The notes below the pieces were generated by a model. It searched no databases and was not told the origin of the DNA. It saw only the letters and a program-made list of their open reading frames with translations. This document shows, in pieces, positions 8,817 through 16,710 of a DNA stretch of 64,000 nucleotides (within the stretch, counting starts at the first letter, position 1; each line of letters begins with the position of its first letter). This DNA is from Ruania albidiflava DSM 18029 (GTDB taxonomy: Bacteria > Actinomycetota > Actinomycetes > Actinomycetales > Beutenbergiaceae). The DNA is taken from contig NZ_ATWL01000001.1 of assembly GCF_000421225.1 (NCBI RefSeq), positions 1 through 64,000 of the forward strand, read 5' to 3'. The position numbers and the translations under genes are program-made.

Positions 8817-10592
8817 TCAGCCGGTCAGGTCCTCCAGGTGCCGTTGGGCACCGTCGACGGGCACCGACCAGCCGGGACCGTCAGCGGCGTCCAGGTCGCA
8901 CTCGATCAGCCGTGTGCCGGGCCGCTCCAACCAGTCCGCGAGCAGCGCGGTCTCCTCGTCGCTGGCCGGTCCTGCGAGCGTGTCGGTGTCCAAGACCTGC
9001 TCCCCGGTCTCGCGCAGCGACTCCACTGCCGGCATCGGTGAACGGCCCGGGGGTGTGACCACGGTGCCGGCGAACCTGCCGTACCGCACGAGCACGATCT
9101 CCCAGCCGCCGACGGTCCCGCGCCGGGCGGCCAGGACCTGCCGGGCCCGGCGCAACGGCCCCAACCGTTCGGCTCGGGCGGCGGTGCGCAGGTAGGCCAG
9201 CAGCTGGTCCCGCCGGGCGGCCGCCTCCTCGTAGCGTTCCTGGGCGCTGAGCCGGGCCAGGATGCCACGCATGTGCTGCACCACGGTCCCGGCATCGCCG
9301 GTGAGCACCCGCTGCGCACGCGCCACCCGCTCGGCGTAGTCGGTGCCGGTGTGCACGCACGGTGCCGCACACCGGCCCAGCTCGAGCAGGATGCAGGCGT
9401 TCGCTCCGGCCGCGGGGACCCGCGGCAGGGGAGCGGTGCAGGTGCGCAGCCCGGTGGCGGCGACGATCGCCTCCACCGCCGAGGACGCGCTGGCCCGGGA
9501 GGGGAACGGACCCAGGCTGGCTCCGCCGTCGACCTTGGGCGCGCTCCGGGCGACCGAGAGCCGCGGGTATGCCTCGGCGGTCAGCCGCACCCAGGGACGT
9601 CGGTGCGGTGCGCGGGAGCGGCGGTTGTAGCGCGGTTCGTGCTCGGCGATCGCACGCAGCTCCCGCACGGCCGCCTCCAGCGGGGTGGCGCACGGGATCG
9701 GGCGCACCGCGGTCGCCAGGTCCACCATCTCCCCGATCCGGGCGCGCTTCTCGGCTGCGGTGAAGTAGGAGCGCACCCGGCGGCGCAGGTTGGTCGCGGT
9801 GCCCACGTACAGCACCTCGCGCCGCGGACCGAGGAACAGGTACACCCCGGGTCTGGTGGGCAGGTCGTCGGCGAGGGTGGCCTTGCGCCGCCGCGCAGGC
9901 GGGACCGGGTCGGCCGCGGTAGCCAGGTCCTCGAGGTGCGTCAGTCCCAGGGACGACATCCGCGCGAACAGTCCGTGCAGCACGTCCACAGTGGCGCGTG
10001 CGTCGGTCAGCGCCCGGTGGTCGGGAGTGACCTCGGTACGGAACAGTGCGGCCAGGGTGCCCAGCTTGTGGTTCGGTGCCTCGTCCCGGGTGACCACCCG
10101 GCGGGCGAGGGCGAGCGTGTCCACCACGCGTGGGCGAGGCCAGTCCAGGTCCAGTCGGGCAGCGGCTGCCTTGAGGAAGCCGACGTCGAACCGGGCGTTG
10201 TGCGCCACCAGCACCGCATCGCCGAGGAACTCCAGGAATGCTGGCAGCACGGCAGAGATGCGCGGTGCGGTCATCACCATCGCGTTGGTGATCCCGGTCA
10301 GCATCGTGATCGTCGGTGGGATGCCCACACCGGGGTTCACCAGGGTCTGGAACTCCCCGAGGTTCTCCCCGCCGCGTACCTTCACCGCCCCGATCTCGGT
10401 GATCGCCGACTCCCGGGCGGAGCCGCCGGTGGTCTCCAGGTCCACGACCACGAAGGTGGCGTCGAACAGCGGGGTGCCGATGTCCGCCAGGCCGAGCTGC
10501 ACCGGCTGCCCGATGGCGCCCGTACCCGCATCCGGTCGGTCGATCCGGCCACCGGGGCGGGCGGCGGTGAACAGGCTTGCACGCATCGGCAT
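8817..10592 (-). CDS. DEDDh exonuclease / UvrC-like GIY-YIG fusion protein
   Basis: 591 residues in two halves. The first (about 40-215) is a DnaQ-type 3'-5' exonuclease with VVDLETTG, HNARFDVGF and HRALTDARATVD giving the DEDDh residues. The second (about 245-470) matches the UvrC N-terminal half: a GIY-YIG segment (PGVYLF ... LYVGTATNLRRRV), the Cys cluster in ACILLELGRCAAPC and a UVR-like RYEEAAARRDQL. The UvrC C-terminal nuclease and HhH repeats are absent, so it cannot replace UvrC. Known as Rv2191 in M. tuberculosis, also beside trpD. The frame opens at TTG 10616; ATG 10592 or 10586 is more likely, with no clear ribosome site. Confidence 0.9.
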   Translation of the reverse strand: MPMRASLFTAARPGGRIDRPDAGTGAIGQPVQLGLADIGTPLFDATFVVVDLETTGGSARESAITEIGAVKVRGGENLGEFQTLVNPGVGIPPTITMLTGITNAMVMTAPRISAVLPAFLEFLGDAVLVAHNARFDVGFLKAAAARLDLDWPRPRVVDTLALARRVVTRDEAPNHKLGTLAALFRTEVTPDHRALTDARATVDVLHGLFARMSSLGLTHLEDLATAADPVPPARRRKATLADDLPTRPGVYLFLGPRREVLYVGTATNLRRRVRSYFTAAEKRARIGEMVDLATAVRPIPCATPLEAAVRELRAIAEHEPRYNRRSRAPHRRPWVRLTAEAYPRLSVARSAPKVDGGASLGPFPSRASASSAVEAIVAATGLRTCTAPLPRVPAAGANACILLELGRCAAPCVHTGTDYAERVARAQRVLTGDAGTVVQHMRGILARLSAQERYEEAAARRDQLLAYLRTAARAERLGPLRRARQVLAARRGTVGGWEIVLVRYGRFAGTVVTPPGRSPMPAVESLRETGEQVLDTDTLAGPASDEETALLADWLERPGTRLIECDLDAADGPGWSVPVDGAQRHLEDLTG

Positions 10593-10642
10593 CACGGTAA
10601 CCCCGGCCGCTGACAACCTGGCGGAGGAGCCACCGTCAGCGT

Positions 10643-10699
10643 GACAGTCCTACGCATGCGACCTCGGCTGTGCGGCGAGCTCTCGTGCGTAGGACTGTC
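10643..10699 (-). terminator. Hairpin between fadD and the exonuclease gene
   Basis: Perfect 14-base arms (10643-10656 and 10686-10699) around a 29-base loop, 14 bases after the fadD stop. It separates fadD from the exonuclease gene on the same strand. Confidence 0.7.
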
Positions 10700-10712
10700 G
10701 ATACCGCCGGTG

Positions 10713-12530
10713 CTACGCCTTCTCGCCGGCTCGCTCCGCAGCGGCCCGCTCGTACAGGCGATCGATCCGGTCGGCGAAGTCGCGCAGCACCAGGTTGCGC
10801 TTCACGCTGAGCTTCGGGGTCAGGTAGTCGTCCAGGGTGAAGTCTTCCTCGAGGACCTCGTACCTGCGGATCGACTCCGCGCGGGAGACCGCCCGGTTCG
10901 CCCGGTCGATCGCCCCTTGCAGCGCTTCGGCCACCTGTGGGTGTGCAGCCGCCTCGGTGACGCTCATCTCCGGCAGACCGTGGTTGGACAACCAGGTGGG
11001 CAGCATCTCCGCGTCCAGGGTGATCAGCGCGGCGATGAACGGACGCTGGTCACCGACCACGACGCACTGGCTGACCAACGGGTGCCCCCGGAGCCGGTCC
11101 TCGAGCACGGAGGGCTGCACGTTCTTGCCGCCGGCGGTGACGATCAGCTCCTTCTTCCGGCCGGTGATCCGCAAGTACCCGTCGGCGTCGATCTCGCCGA
11201 GGTCACCGGTGTGGAACCAGCCGTCGGTGATCGCTTCGGCATCGGCGTCCGGGTTGTTGTGGTAGCCCCGGAAGTTCGCGATGCCCCGGGTGAGGATCTC
11301 GTCGTCCTCGTCGATCTTCAACGACACGCCGGGCAGGGCCGGGCCGACGGTGCCGATCTTGGACCGGGCGGGCACGTTCACCGTCACCGGGGCGGTGGTC
11401 TCGGTCAGCCCGTACCCCTCCAGCACCCGGATACCCACCCCGCGGAAGAAGTGCCCGAGCCGCTCACCCAGCGGGGCGCCGCCGGAGATGGCGAACTCCG
11501 CCTGCCCGCCGAGCGCTTCGCGGATCTTGTGCAGCACCAGCGTGTCGGCCACCTTGTACTTGGCCTTCAGCAGCACACCCGGCCCACCGGTGTCCAGCGA
11601 CCGGGAGTAGTCGGTGGAGACCTTCGCCGCCCAGCGGAAGATCTTCACCTTCCCGCCTGCGGCGGCCTTCTGCTCCGAGGAGTTGTACACCTTCTCGAAC
11701 ACCCGGGGCACGGACAGGATGAACGTGGGCCGGAAGGTGGCGATGTTCGGCAGCAGCGTGGCCGTGTCCGACACGTGCCCGATCGGCACACCCGCGCAGA
11801 CGGTGAGCACGGAGACGAACCGGGCGAACACGTGCGCCAGCGGCATGAACAGCAGCGTGCGGGCGCCGTCGTGCAGGATCTCCGCACCGAGCGCGGCGGT
11901 GGCGTTGCGGGTGAGCTCGACGAAGTTGCTGTGCGTCAGCTCCACCCCCTTGGGTCGGCCGGTGGTGCCGGAGGTGTAGATCACCGTGGCCAGGTCCTCC
12001 AGCCGGAGCGCGTCGTAGCGCTCGCGCACCTGGGCGTCGGTGACCTCGCTGCCGGCTGCGGTGAGGGTGCCCAGGGCGTCCTCGTCGATCACCCAGACCG
12101 TGATGTCCCGGCCGATCTGCTCAGCAGCCTCGGCCACGGTCTGGGCGTGCGCGGTGGACTCCACCAGCACCCGGTCGGCGCCGGAGTCCTGCAGGATCCA
12201 GGCGGCCTGCTCCACGGACGAGGTCTCGTAGATCGGCACGGTGACCGCACCGGCGTACCAGATCGCGAAGTCCGCGATGGTCCACTCGGCGCGGGTGCGG
12301 GACATGATCGCCACCCGGTCGCCGGGCTGCACCCCGGAGCCGATCAGGCCGCGGGCCAGGCCGAGCACCTGCTGGTGCAGCTCGGCAGCAGTGACCGGCG
12401 TCCACCCCTCCCCGGCGGGCAGCTCCAGCAGCACCCGCTCGGGCTCCTTGGCCGCCCAGTCCACCAGCAGGTCCGGGATGGACATCTCGGCGGGAGTCTC
12501 GACCATCAGTGGGGACTCGGCGTGGGACAT
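10713..12530 (-). CDS. fadD: Long-chain fatty acid-CoA ligase (FadD15-like)
   Basis: 605-residue AMP-forming synthetase activating fatty acids to acyl-CoA through an acyl-adenylate. The P-loop-like motif YTSGTTGRPKGVELTH, GYGLTET and the late hinge region (GWFHTGDLGEID ... TGRKKELIVTAGGKN) are all present. No membrane helix. The open frame reaches 12785, but ATG 12530 has GGAG seven bases upstream and starts a family-like N-terminus. In mycobacteria the fadD15 gene (Rv2187) sits in the same region, which fits. Promoter with TAGGCT just upstream. Exact chain length is not readable. Confidence 0.93.
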   Translation of the reverse strand: MSHAESPLMVETPAEMSIPDLLVDWAAKEPERVLLELPAGEGWTPVTAAELHQQVLGLARGLIGSGVQPGDRVAIMSRTRAEWTIADFAIWYAGAVTVPIYETSSVEQAAWILQDSGADRVLVESTAHAQTVAEAAEQIGRDITVWVIDEDALGTLTAAGSEVTDAQVRERYDALRLEDLATVIYTSGTTGRPKGVELTHSNFVELTRNATAALGAEILHDGARTLLFMPLAHVFARFVSVLTVCAGVPIGHVSDTATLLPNIATFRPTFILSVPRVFEKVYNSSEQKAAAGGKVKIFRWAAKVSTDYSRSLDTGGPGVLLKAKYKVADTLVLHKIREALGGQAEFAISGGAPLGERLGHFFRGVGIRVLEGYGLTETTAPVTVNVPARSKIGTVGPALPGVSLKIDEDDEILTRGIANFRGYHNNPDADAEAITDGWFHTGDLGEIDADGYLRITGRKKELIVTAGGKNVQPSVLEDRLRGHPLVSQCVVVGDQRPFIAALITLDAEMLPTWLSNHGLPEMSVTEAAAHPQVAEALQGAIDRANRAVSRAESIRRYEVLEEDFTLDDYLTPKLSVKRNLVLRDFADRIDRLYERAAAERAGEKA

Positions 12531-12567
12531 GGGCTGGCTCCTTCGACAGGACGGGGGTGCTGAGCAC

Positions 12568-12573
12568 AGCCTA
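12568..12573 (-). promoter_or_regulatory. -10 box of fadD
   Basis: TAGGCT on the minus strand, giving a leader of about 30 bases that contains the GGAG ribosome site. Confidence 0.5.
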
Positions 12574-12607
12574 ACCGGCAGCGGCGCCGGTCGGCGCCCT
12601 CCCGGGG

Positions 12608-13237
12608 TCAGAGCACAGCGCCGTCGTCGTCGTCGGAGTCCCGCCGCCCGCGGGGCATCCGCCAGAACAGCACGAGCCACCCGGCCAGCGACGCGGCCAC
12701 CGCGGACAGGTAGAGCCAGCTGGGTGCCGCCGTCCAGAAGATGAGCAGCAGCACGGTCAGGATCGGCCCGCCCAGCGCCATGCACCAGGCGAGCGTGGGC
12801 AACGGGTCGGTGGCACCGATCGGTGGGGGTTCCGGCGGGGTGTATCCCTCGTCCTCGTCCTCCGGCGGTTCGTAGTCGCGCGGGCCGGGCGCGCCGGCAC
12901 CCGGGGTGCTGCGGGGCAGGTCTCCGAGCCGCGGTGCTCCGGGGACCACCGACGACGGCGGTCGCCCGCTGTGGTCGGTGTCCTCACCGGCTGTGGGGGT
13001 GCTCGGGGAGGTATCGTCCGGGGCCCGGTCGCCACCGGTACGGCCACCGGCACTGCGGGGCGGGTCCTGCCGAGGTGGGGGAGCGGCGTCGGCACCGGGA
13101 CCAGGGGCCTCGTTGCCCAGACCGGCCAGGTCGGACAGCCCGGCGGTGATCTGCTCCCACTCCCGCTGCACATCGGCGTCTGTGGGCTCGCGACGCCCCC
13201 GACGTCCGTCGCCCTCGTCGGAAGTTCCACCGGCCAT
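12608..13237 (-). CDS. Small two-helix membrane protein, function unknown
   Basis: 209 residues. The first 140 are hydrophilic and rich in Pro, Gly, Asp and Glu with no recognisable domain. The end carries two hydrophobic segments (LAWCMALGGPILTVLLLIFW and LYLSAVAASLAGWLVLFW), then an Arg/Asp-rich tail. This layout is common in actinobacterial proteins of unknown function, with the N-terminal part probably cytoplasmic. The frame continues upstream to 13453, but the ATG at 13237 begins the sequence with coding-like composition. Divergent from the phosphofructokinase gene. Confidence 0.7.
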   Translation of the reverse strand: MAGGTSDEGDGRRGRREPTDADVQREWEQITAGLSDLAGLGNEAPGPGADAAPPPRQDPPRSAGGRTGGDRAPDDTSPSTPTAGEDTDHSGRPPSSVVPGAPRLGDLPRSTPGAGAPGPRDYEPPEDEDEGYTPPEPPPIGATDPLPTLAWCMALGGPILTVLLLIFWTAAPSWLYLSAVAASLAGWLVLFWRMPRGRRDSDDDDGAVL

Positions 13238-13284
13238 GGGGCCACTGTACGGCGGACGGCGGCGCTCGGCGCTCCCGGTGATCA

Positions 13285-13290
13285 GTAGCA
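13285..13290 (+). promoter_or_regulatory. -10 box of the phosphofructokinase gene
   Basis: TAGCAT, predicting a leader of about 115 bases to the ATG at 13413; no leader structure recognised. Confidence 0.4.
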
Positions 13291-13412
13291 TGGGCGCAGG
13301 CGTCGTCCGGGCGACTGCTGGGCACCTGCACGAGTGGTGCCCGCGCCCGGCGACCTGTTCCCACCGGCTCCTGGCAGCCGTGCCCACCCGCAACTGGAAA
13401 GGCTCGCCCACC

Positions 13413-14651
13413 ATGACCACCACTGCGCCGATCCGCCGGATCGCCCTGCTCACCGCCGGCGGCTTCGCCCCGTGCCTGTCCGCCGCTGTGGCGGGGTTGG
13501 TGCGCCGCTACTCCGAGGTGCTGCCGGATGCGGAGATCATCGCCTACCAGTACGGCTACCACGGGCTGCTCACCGGCACCTTCGAGGTGATCGGTGCCGA
13601 GGCGCGCGCGGCGATCGACGTGCTGGACAACTTCGGCGGCAGCCCGATCGGCAACAGCCGGGTGAAGCTGACCAACGCGAAGAACCTGATCGAGCGCGGT
13701 CTGGTCCGCGAGGGGCAGGACCCCCTGCAGGTGGCGGCGGAGCAGCTGCGCGCCGACGGTGTGGACGTGCTGCACACGATCGGTGGCGACGACACCAACA
13801 CCACTGCCGCGGACCTGGCCGCCTACCTGGAGGAGCACGGGTACCACCTGACCGTCGTCGGCCTGCCGAAGACCATCGACAACGACATCATCCCGATCAA
13901 GCAGTCCCTCGGGGCGATCACCGCTGCCGAGCAGGCCTCCCGGTTCGCGCAGAACATCATCGGTGAGCACCGGTCGAACCCGCGGATGCTGATCGTGCAC
14001 GAGGTGATGGGTCGCCACTGTGGCTGGCTGACCGCTGCGGCCGCACAGGACTACCGCTCCTGGCTGGACCGCCAGAGGTGGAACCCGGCCCTCGGGCTCA
14101 CTCGGGAACGCTGGGACGTGCACGCCGTCTTCCTGCCGGAGCTGAAGCTGGACATGCAGGCCGAGGCACAGCGCCTGCGCGCCATCATGGACGAGATCGG
14201 CAACGTGAACATCTTCCTCTCCGAGGGCGCCGGGGTGCCGGAGATCATCGCAGAGCTGGAGGCGGCGGGCGAGGAGGTCCAGCGCGACCCGTTCGGGCAC
14301 GTCAAGCTGGACACCATCAACCCGGGCGCCTGGTTCGCCAAGCAGTTCGCGGACCTGATCGGTGCGGAGAAGACGATGGTGCAGAAGAGCGGCTACTTCT
14401 CCCGCTCGGCCGCGGCGAACCAGCAGGACCTGGAGCTGATCCGCACCATGACCGACCTGGCGGTGGACACGGCGGTCGCCGGTGAGTCCGGGGTGATCGG
14501 GCACGACGAGGAGAACGGTGACCAGCTGAGTGCGATCGCCTTCCCGCGGATCGCCGGCGGCAAGGCGTTCGACGTCAGCCAGTCCTGGTTCACCGACATG
14601 CTCGCCGACATCGGTCAGGACGTGCAGCCGGCACCGCCCGCTGAGCACTGA
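13413..14651 (+). CDS. pfp: Pyrophosphate-type 6-phosphofructokinase
   Basis: 412 residues of the phosphofructokinase A family, making fructose 1,6-bisphosphate. Two positions decide the phosphoryl donor: Asp127 in GGDDTNT (Gly in ATP enzymes) and Lys153 in PKTIDND (Gly in ATP enzymes). Both are the forms seen in PPi-dependent enzymes, so it probably uses pyrophosphate and works reversibly. MGR (199-201) contacts the sugar phosphate. ATG with GGAAAGG upstream. An ATP-dependent copy may exist elsewhere. It precedes aroG by about 60 bases, but aroG has its own -10 box. Confidence 0.93.
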   Translation: MTTTAPIRRIALLTAGGFAPCLSAAVAGLVRRYSEVLPDAEIIAYQYGYHGLLTGTFEVIGAEARAAIDVLDNFGGSPIGNSRVKLTNAKNLIERGLVREGQDPLQVAAEQLRADGVDVLHTIGGDDTNTTAADLAAYLEEHGYHLTVVGLPKTIDNDIIPIKQSLGAITAAEQASRFAQNIIGEHRSNPRMLIVHEVMGRHCGWLTAAAAQDYRSWLDRQRWNPALGLTRERWDVHAVFLPELKLDMQAEAQRLRAIMDEIGNVNIFLSEGAGVPEIIAELEAAGEEVQRDPFGHVKLDTINPGAWFAKQFADLIGAEKTMVQKSGYFSRSAAANQQDLELIRTMTDLAVDTAVAGESGVIGHDEENGDQLSAIAFPRIAGGKAFDVSQSWFTDMLADIGQDVQPAPPAEH

Positions 14652-14701
14652 GCCCGGGTCCGCACCTCGGACGGCGGTCCAGGGGCCGGTCCGCTCGGGC
14701 C

Positions 14702-14707
14702 TATCCT
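14702..14707 (+). promoter_or_regulatory. -10 box of aroG, probably leaderless
   Basis: TATCCT, seven bases before GTG 14715; no ribosome site and no clear -35. Confidence 0.45.
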
Positions 14708-14714
14708 GGTGCGC

Positions 14715-16067
14715 GTGAGCGTTCTACCTGATCCCGCCGTCGTCGCCGGCCTGGACCACTGGCGCCAGCTCGAGGCCAGGCAGCAGCCCACCTGGCCGGA
14801 CGCTGGTGCCCTGCACGAGGCCACCACCCGGCTAGCCGAGGTTCCGCCCCTGGTGTTCGCCGGGGAGGCGGACCGGCTGCGTGAGCTGCTCGCCGCAGCC
14901 TCCCGTGGTGAGGCGTTCCTGCTGCAGGGCGGCGACTGCGCCGAGACGTTCGCCGAGCTGAGCGCGGACAGCATCCGGGACAAGATCAAGACGATCCTGC
15001 AGATGGCGGTGGTGCTCACCTACGGGGCGAGCATGCCGGTGATCAAGATGGGCCGGATGGCCGGTCAGTACGCCAAGCCGCGCAGCTCGGACACCGAGAC
15101 CCGGGACGGGCAGACGCTGCCGGCCTACCGGGGCGACATCATCAACGACTACGCCTTCACCCCGGCCTCCCGCATCCCGGACCCGCAGCGGCTGCTGGAG
15201 GCCTACCACAACTCGGCCACCACGCTGAACCTGATCCGGGCGTTCACCCAGGGCGGGTTCGCCGACCTGCGGCTGGTGCACGACTGGAACCGCGGTTTCA
15301 TGACCAACCCGGCCTACGCCCAGTACGACGCGTTCGCCACCGAGATCGACCGTGCCATCCGGTTCATGAAGGCCGCAGGCGCCGACTTCGACGCGCTGCG
15401 CACCGTGGAGTTCTTCTCCAGCCACGAAGGCCTGCTGCTGGACTACGAGCGTCCGCTCACCAGGATCGACTCCCGCACCGGGCACCCGTACGACTGCTCG
15501 GCCCACTTCCTGTGGATCGGGGAGCGCACCCGACAGCTGGACGGGGCACACGTGGACTTCTTCTCCCGCGTGCACAACCCGATCGGCGTCAAGCTCGGGC
15601 CCACCACCACAGTGGACGATGCGCTGGCGCTGATGGACACGCTGAACCCGGAGGGCGAGGCAGGTCGGCTGACGTTCGTCTCCCGGATGGGGGCGAGCAA
15701 GATCCGCGACCTGCTGCCCGCGCTGGTGGAGGGAGTGAAGGCGGACGGACGCCCGGTGACCTGGGTGTGCGACCCGATGCACGGGAACGGTTTCACCTCC
15801 GACAACGGCTACAAGACGCGCCGGTTCGCCGACGTGATCGACGAGGTACGCGGCTTCTTCGAGGTGCACCGTGCCGCGGGCACCGTCCCGGGCGGGCTGC
15901 ACGTGGAGCTCACCGGCTCGGACGTGACCGAGGTCCTCGGCGGGAGCGAGGAGATCGACCAGGAAGCCCTCACCCGCCGGTACGAGACCCGGGTCGACCC
16001 TCGCCTGAACCACCAGCAGTCGCTGGAGATGGCTTTTCTGGTGGCGGAGATGCTGCGAGGGTCTTGA
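14715..16067 (+). CDS. aroG: Class II 3-deoxy-7-phosphoheptulonate synthase
   Basis: 450-residue class II (plant/mycobacterial type) DAHP synthase, condensing phosphoenolpyruvate and erythrose 4-phosphate at the entry to the shikimate pathway. Characteristic segments are LLQGGDCAETF, KMGRMAGQYAKPRS, the SSHEGLLLDYE region, CDPMHGNG and the final NHQQSLEMAF. GTG 14709 is also in frame; GTG 14715 is chosen because it lies seven bases after TATCCT. The stop overlaps the ATG of the next gene by one base. Class II enzymes of this group are often feedback-regulated by aromatic amino acids; that cannot be read here. Confidence 0.96.
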   Translation: MSVLPDPAVVAGLDHWRQLEARQQPTWPDAGALHEATTRLAEVPPLVFAGEADRLRELLAAASRGEAFLLQGGDCAETFAELSADSIRDKIKTILQMAVVLTYGASMPVIKMGRMAGQYAKPRSSDTETRDGQTLPAYRGDIINDYAFTPASRIPDPQRLLEAYHNSATTLNLIRAFTQGGFADLRLVHDWNRGFMTNPAYAQYDAFATEIDRAIRFMKAAGADFDALRTVEFFSSHEGLLLDYERPLTRIDSRTGHPYDCSAHFLWIGERTRQLDGAHVDFFSRVHNPIGVKLGPTTTVDDALALMDTLNPEGEAGRLTFVSRMGASKIRDLLPALVEGVKADGRPVTWVCDPMHGNGFTSDNGYKTRRFADVIDEVRGFFEVHRAAGTVPGGLHVELTGSDVTEVLGGSEEIDQEALTRRYETRVDPRLNHQQSLEMAFLVAEMLRGS

Positions 16068-16681
16068 TGTCCTCAGCCGCGGACCAGCCACACCACAGCG
16101 GCGCTCTGCCGCCAGGTCAGCACTGGCGCGACGAACCGGAGATCATGCACTACGGCCCCGTCCCGCCGCTGCGCCCGGACCGGTGGACGTTCGTGCTGGG
16201 CGGTGCCACCGCGGACGGGTTGGAGCACACCTTCGAGTGGGCCGACCTGGCTGCCCTGCCCCGGCAGGACCTGGTGGCGGACATGCACTGCGCCACCCGG
16301 TGGAGCGCGGCGGGGCTGCACTGGGCCGGGCCGCGCGCGCTCGATGTCATCGCCCTGGCACCGCCGGCACCGGAGGTCGCCAGCGTGCTGGTCTTCGCCG
16401 AGTACGGCTACGCCGCGAACGTGCCGTTGGCGGACCTGCGCCGGCCCACCACGCTGCTGGCCACCACGCTGGACGGTGTGCCGCTCACCCCCGAGCGCGG
16501 GGCCCCGATGCGGCTGGTGATCCCGCACCTGTACACCTGGAAGGGGCCGAAGTGGGTACGGGGCTGGAACTACCTCGGTGCCGAGGACACCGACCTCGGG
16601 TTCTGGGAGCAGCGCGGCTACCACCGGCGCGGGCACGCCTGGCAGGAGCAGCGCTACGACTACCAGGGGGAGCATCCCTGA
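16067..16681 (+). CDS. Sulfite-oxidase-like molybdopterin oxidoreductase
   Basis: 204-residue protein with only the molybdopterin-binding SUOX fold. Cys75 in MHCATRW is the expected Mo ligand, and WKGPKWVRGW is the conserved later motif. It has no haem, no dimerisation domain and no signal peptide, so it resembles the short cytoplasmic YuiH/YedY-like branch; substrate unknown. ATG overlaps the aroG stop (TGATG), so the two are co-translated, although no metabolic link is obvious. Confidence 0.88.
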   Translation: MSSAADQPHHSGALPPGQHWRDEPEIMHYGPVPPLRPDRWTFVLGGATADGLEHTFEWADLAALPRQDLVADMHCATRWSAAGLHWAGPRALDVIALAPPAPEVASVLVFAEYGYAANVPLADLRRPTTLLATTLDGVPLTPERGAPMRLVIPHLYTWKGPKWVRGWNYLGAEDTDLGFWEQRGYHRRGHAWQEQRYDYQGEHP

Positions 16682-16710
16682 GCACGGCTAGTCCCGCCGT
16701 CACCGGCTGG

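Noticed and set aside
8804-8827. Three tandem CCGGTCAG octamers as an operator array
   Set aside because: They run across the stop codon of the exonuclease gene, so coding and chance in GC-rich DNA explain them; no further copies seen.
10641-12563. 640-codon open frame on the plus strand
   Set aside because: It is antisense to fadD and reads as low-complexity Gly/Arg/His/Val sequence typical of shadow frames in GC-rich DNA; fadD has clear motifs.
12984-14648. 554-codon minus-strand frame opposite the phosphofructokinase gene
   Set aside because: Shadow of pfp; no family resemblance and no ribosome site.
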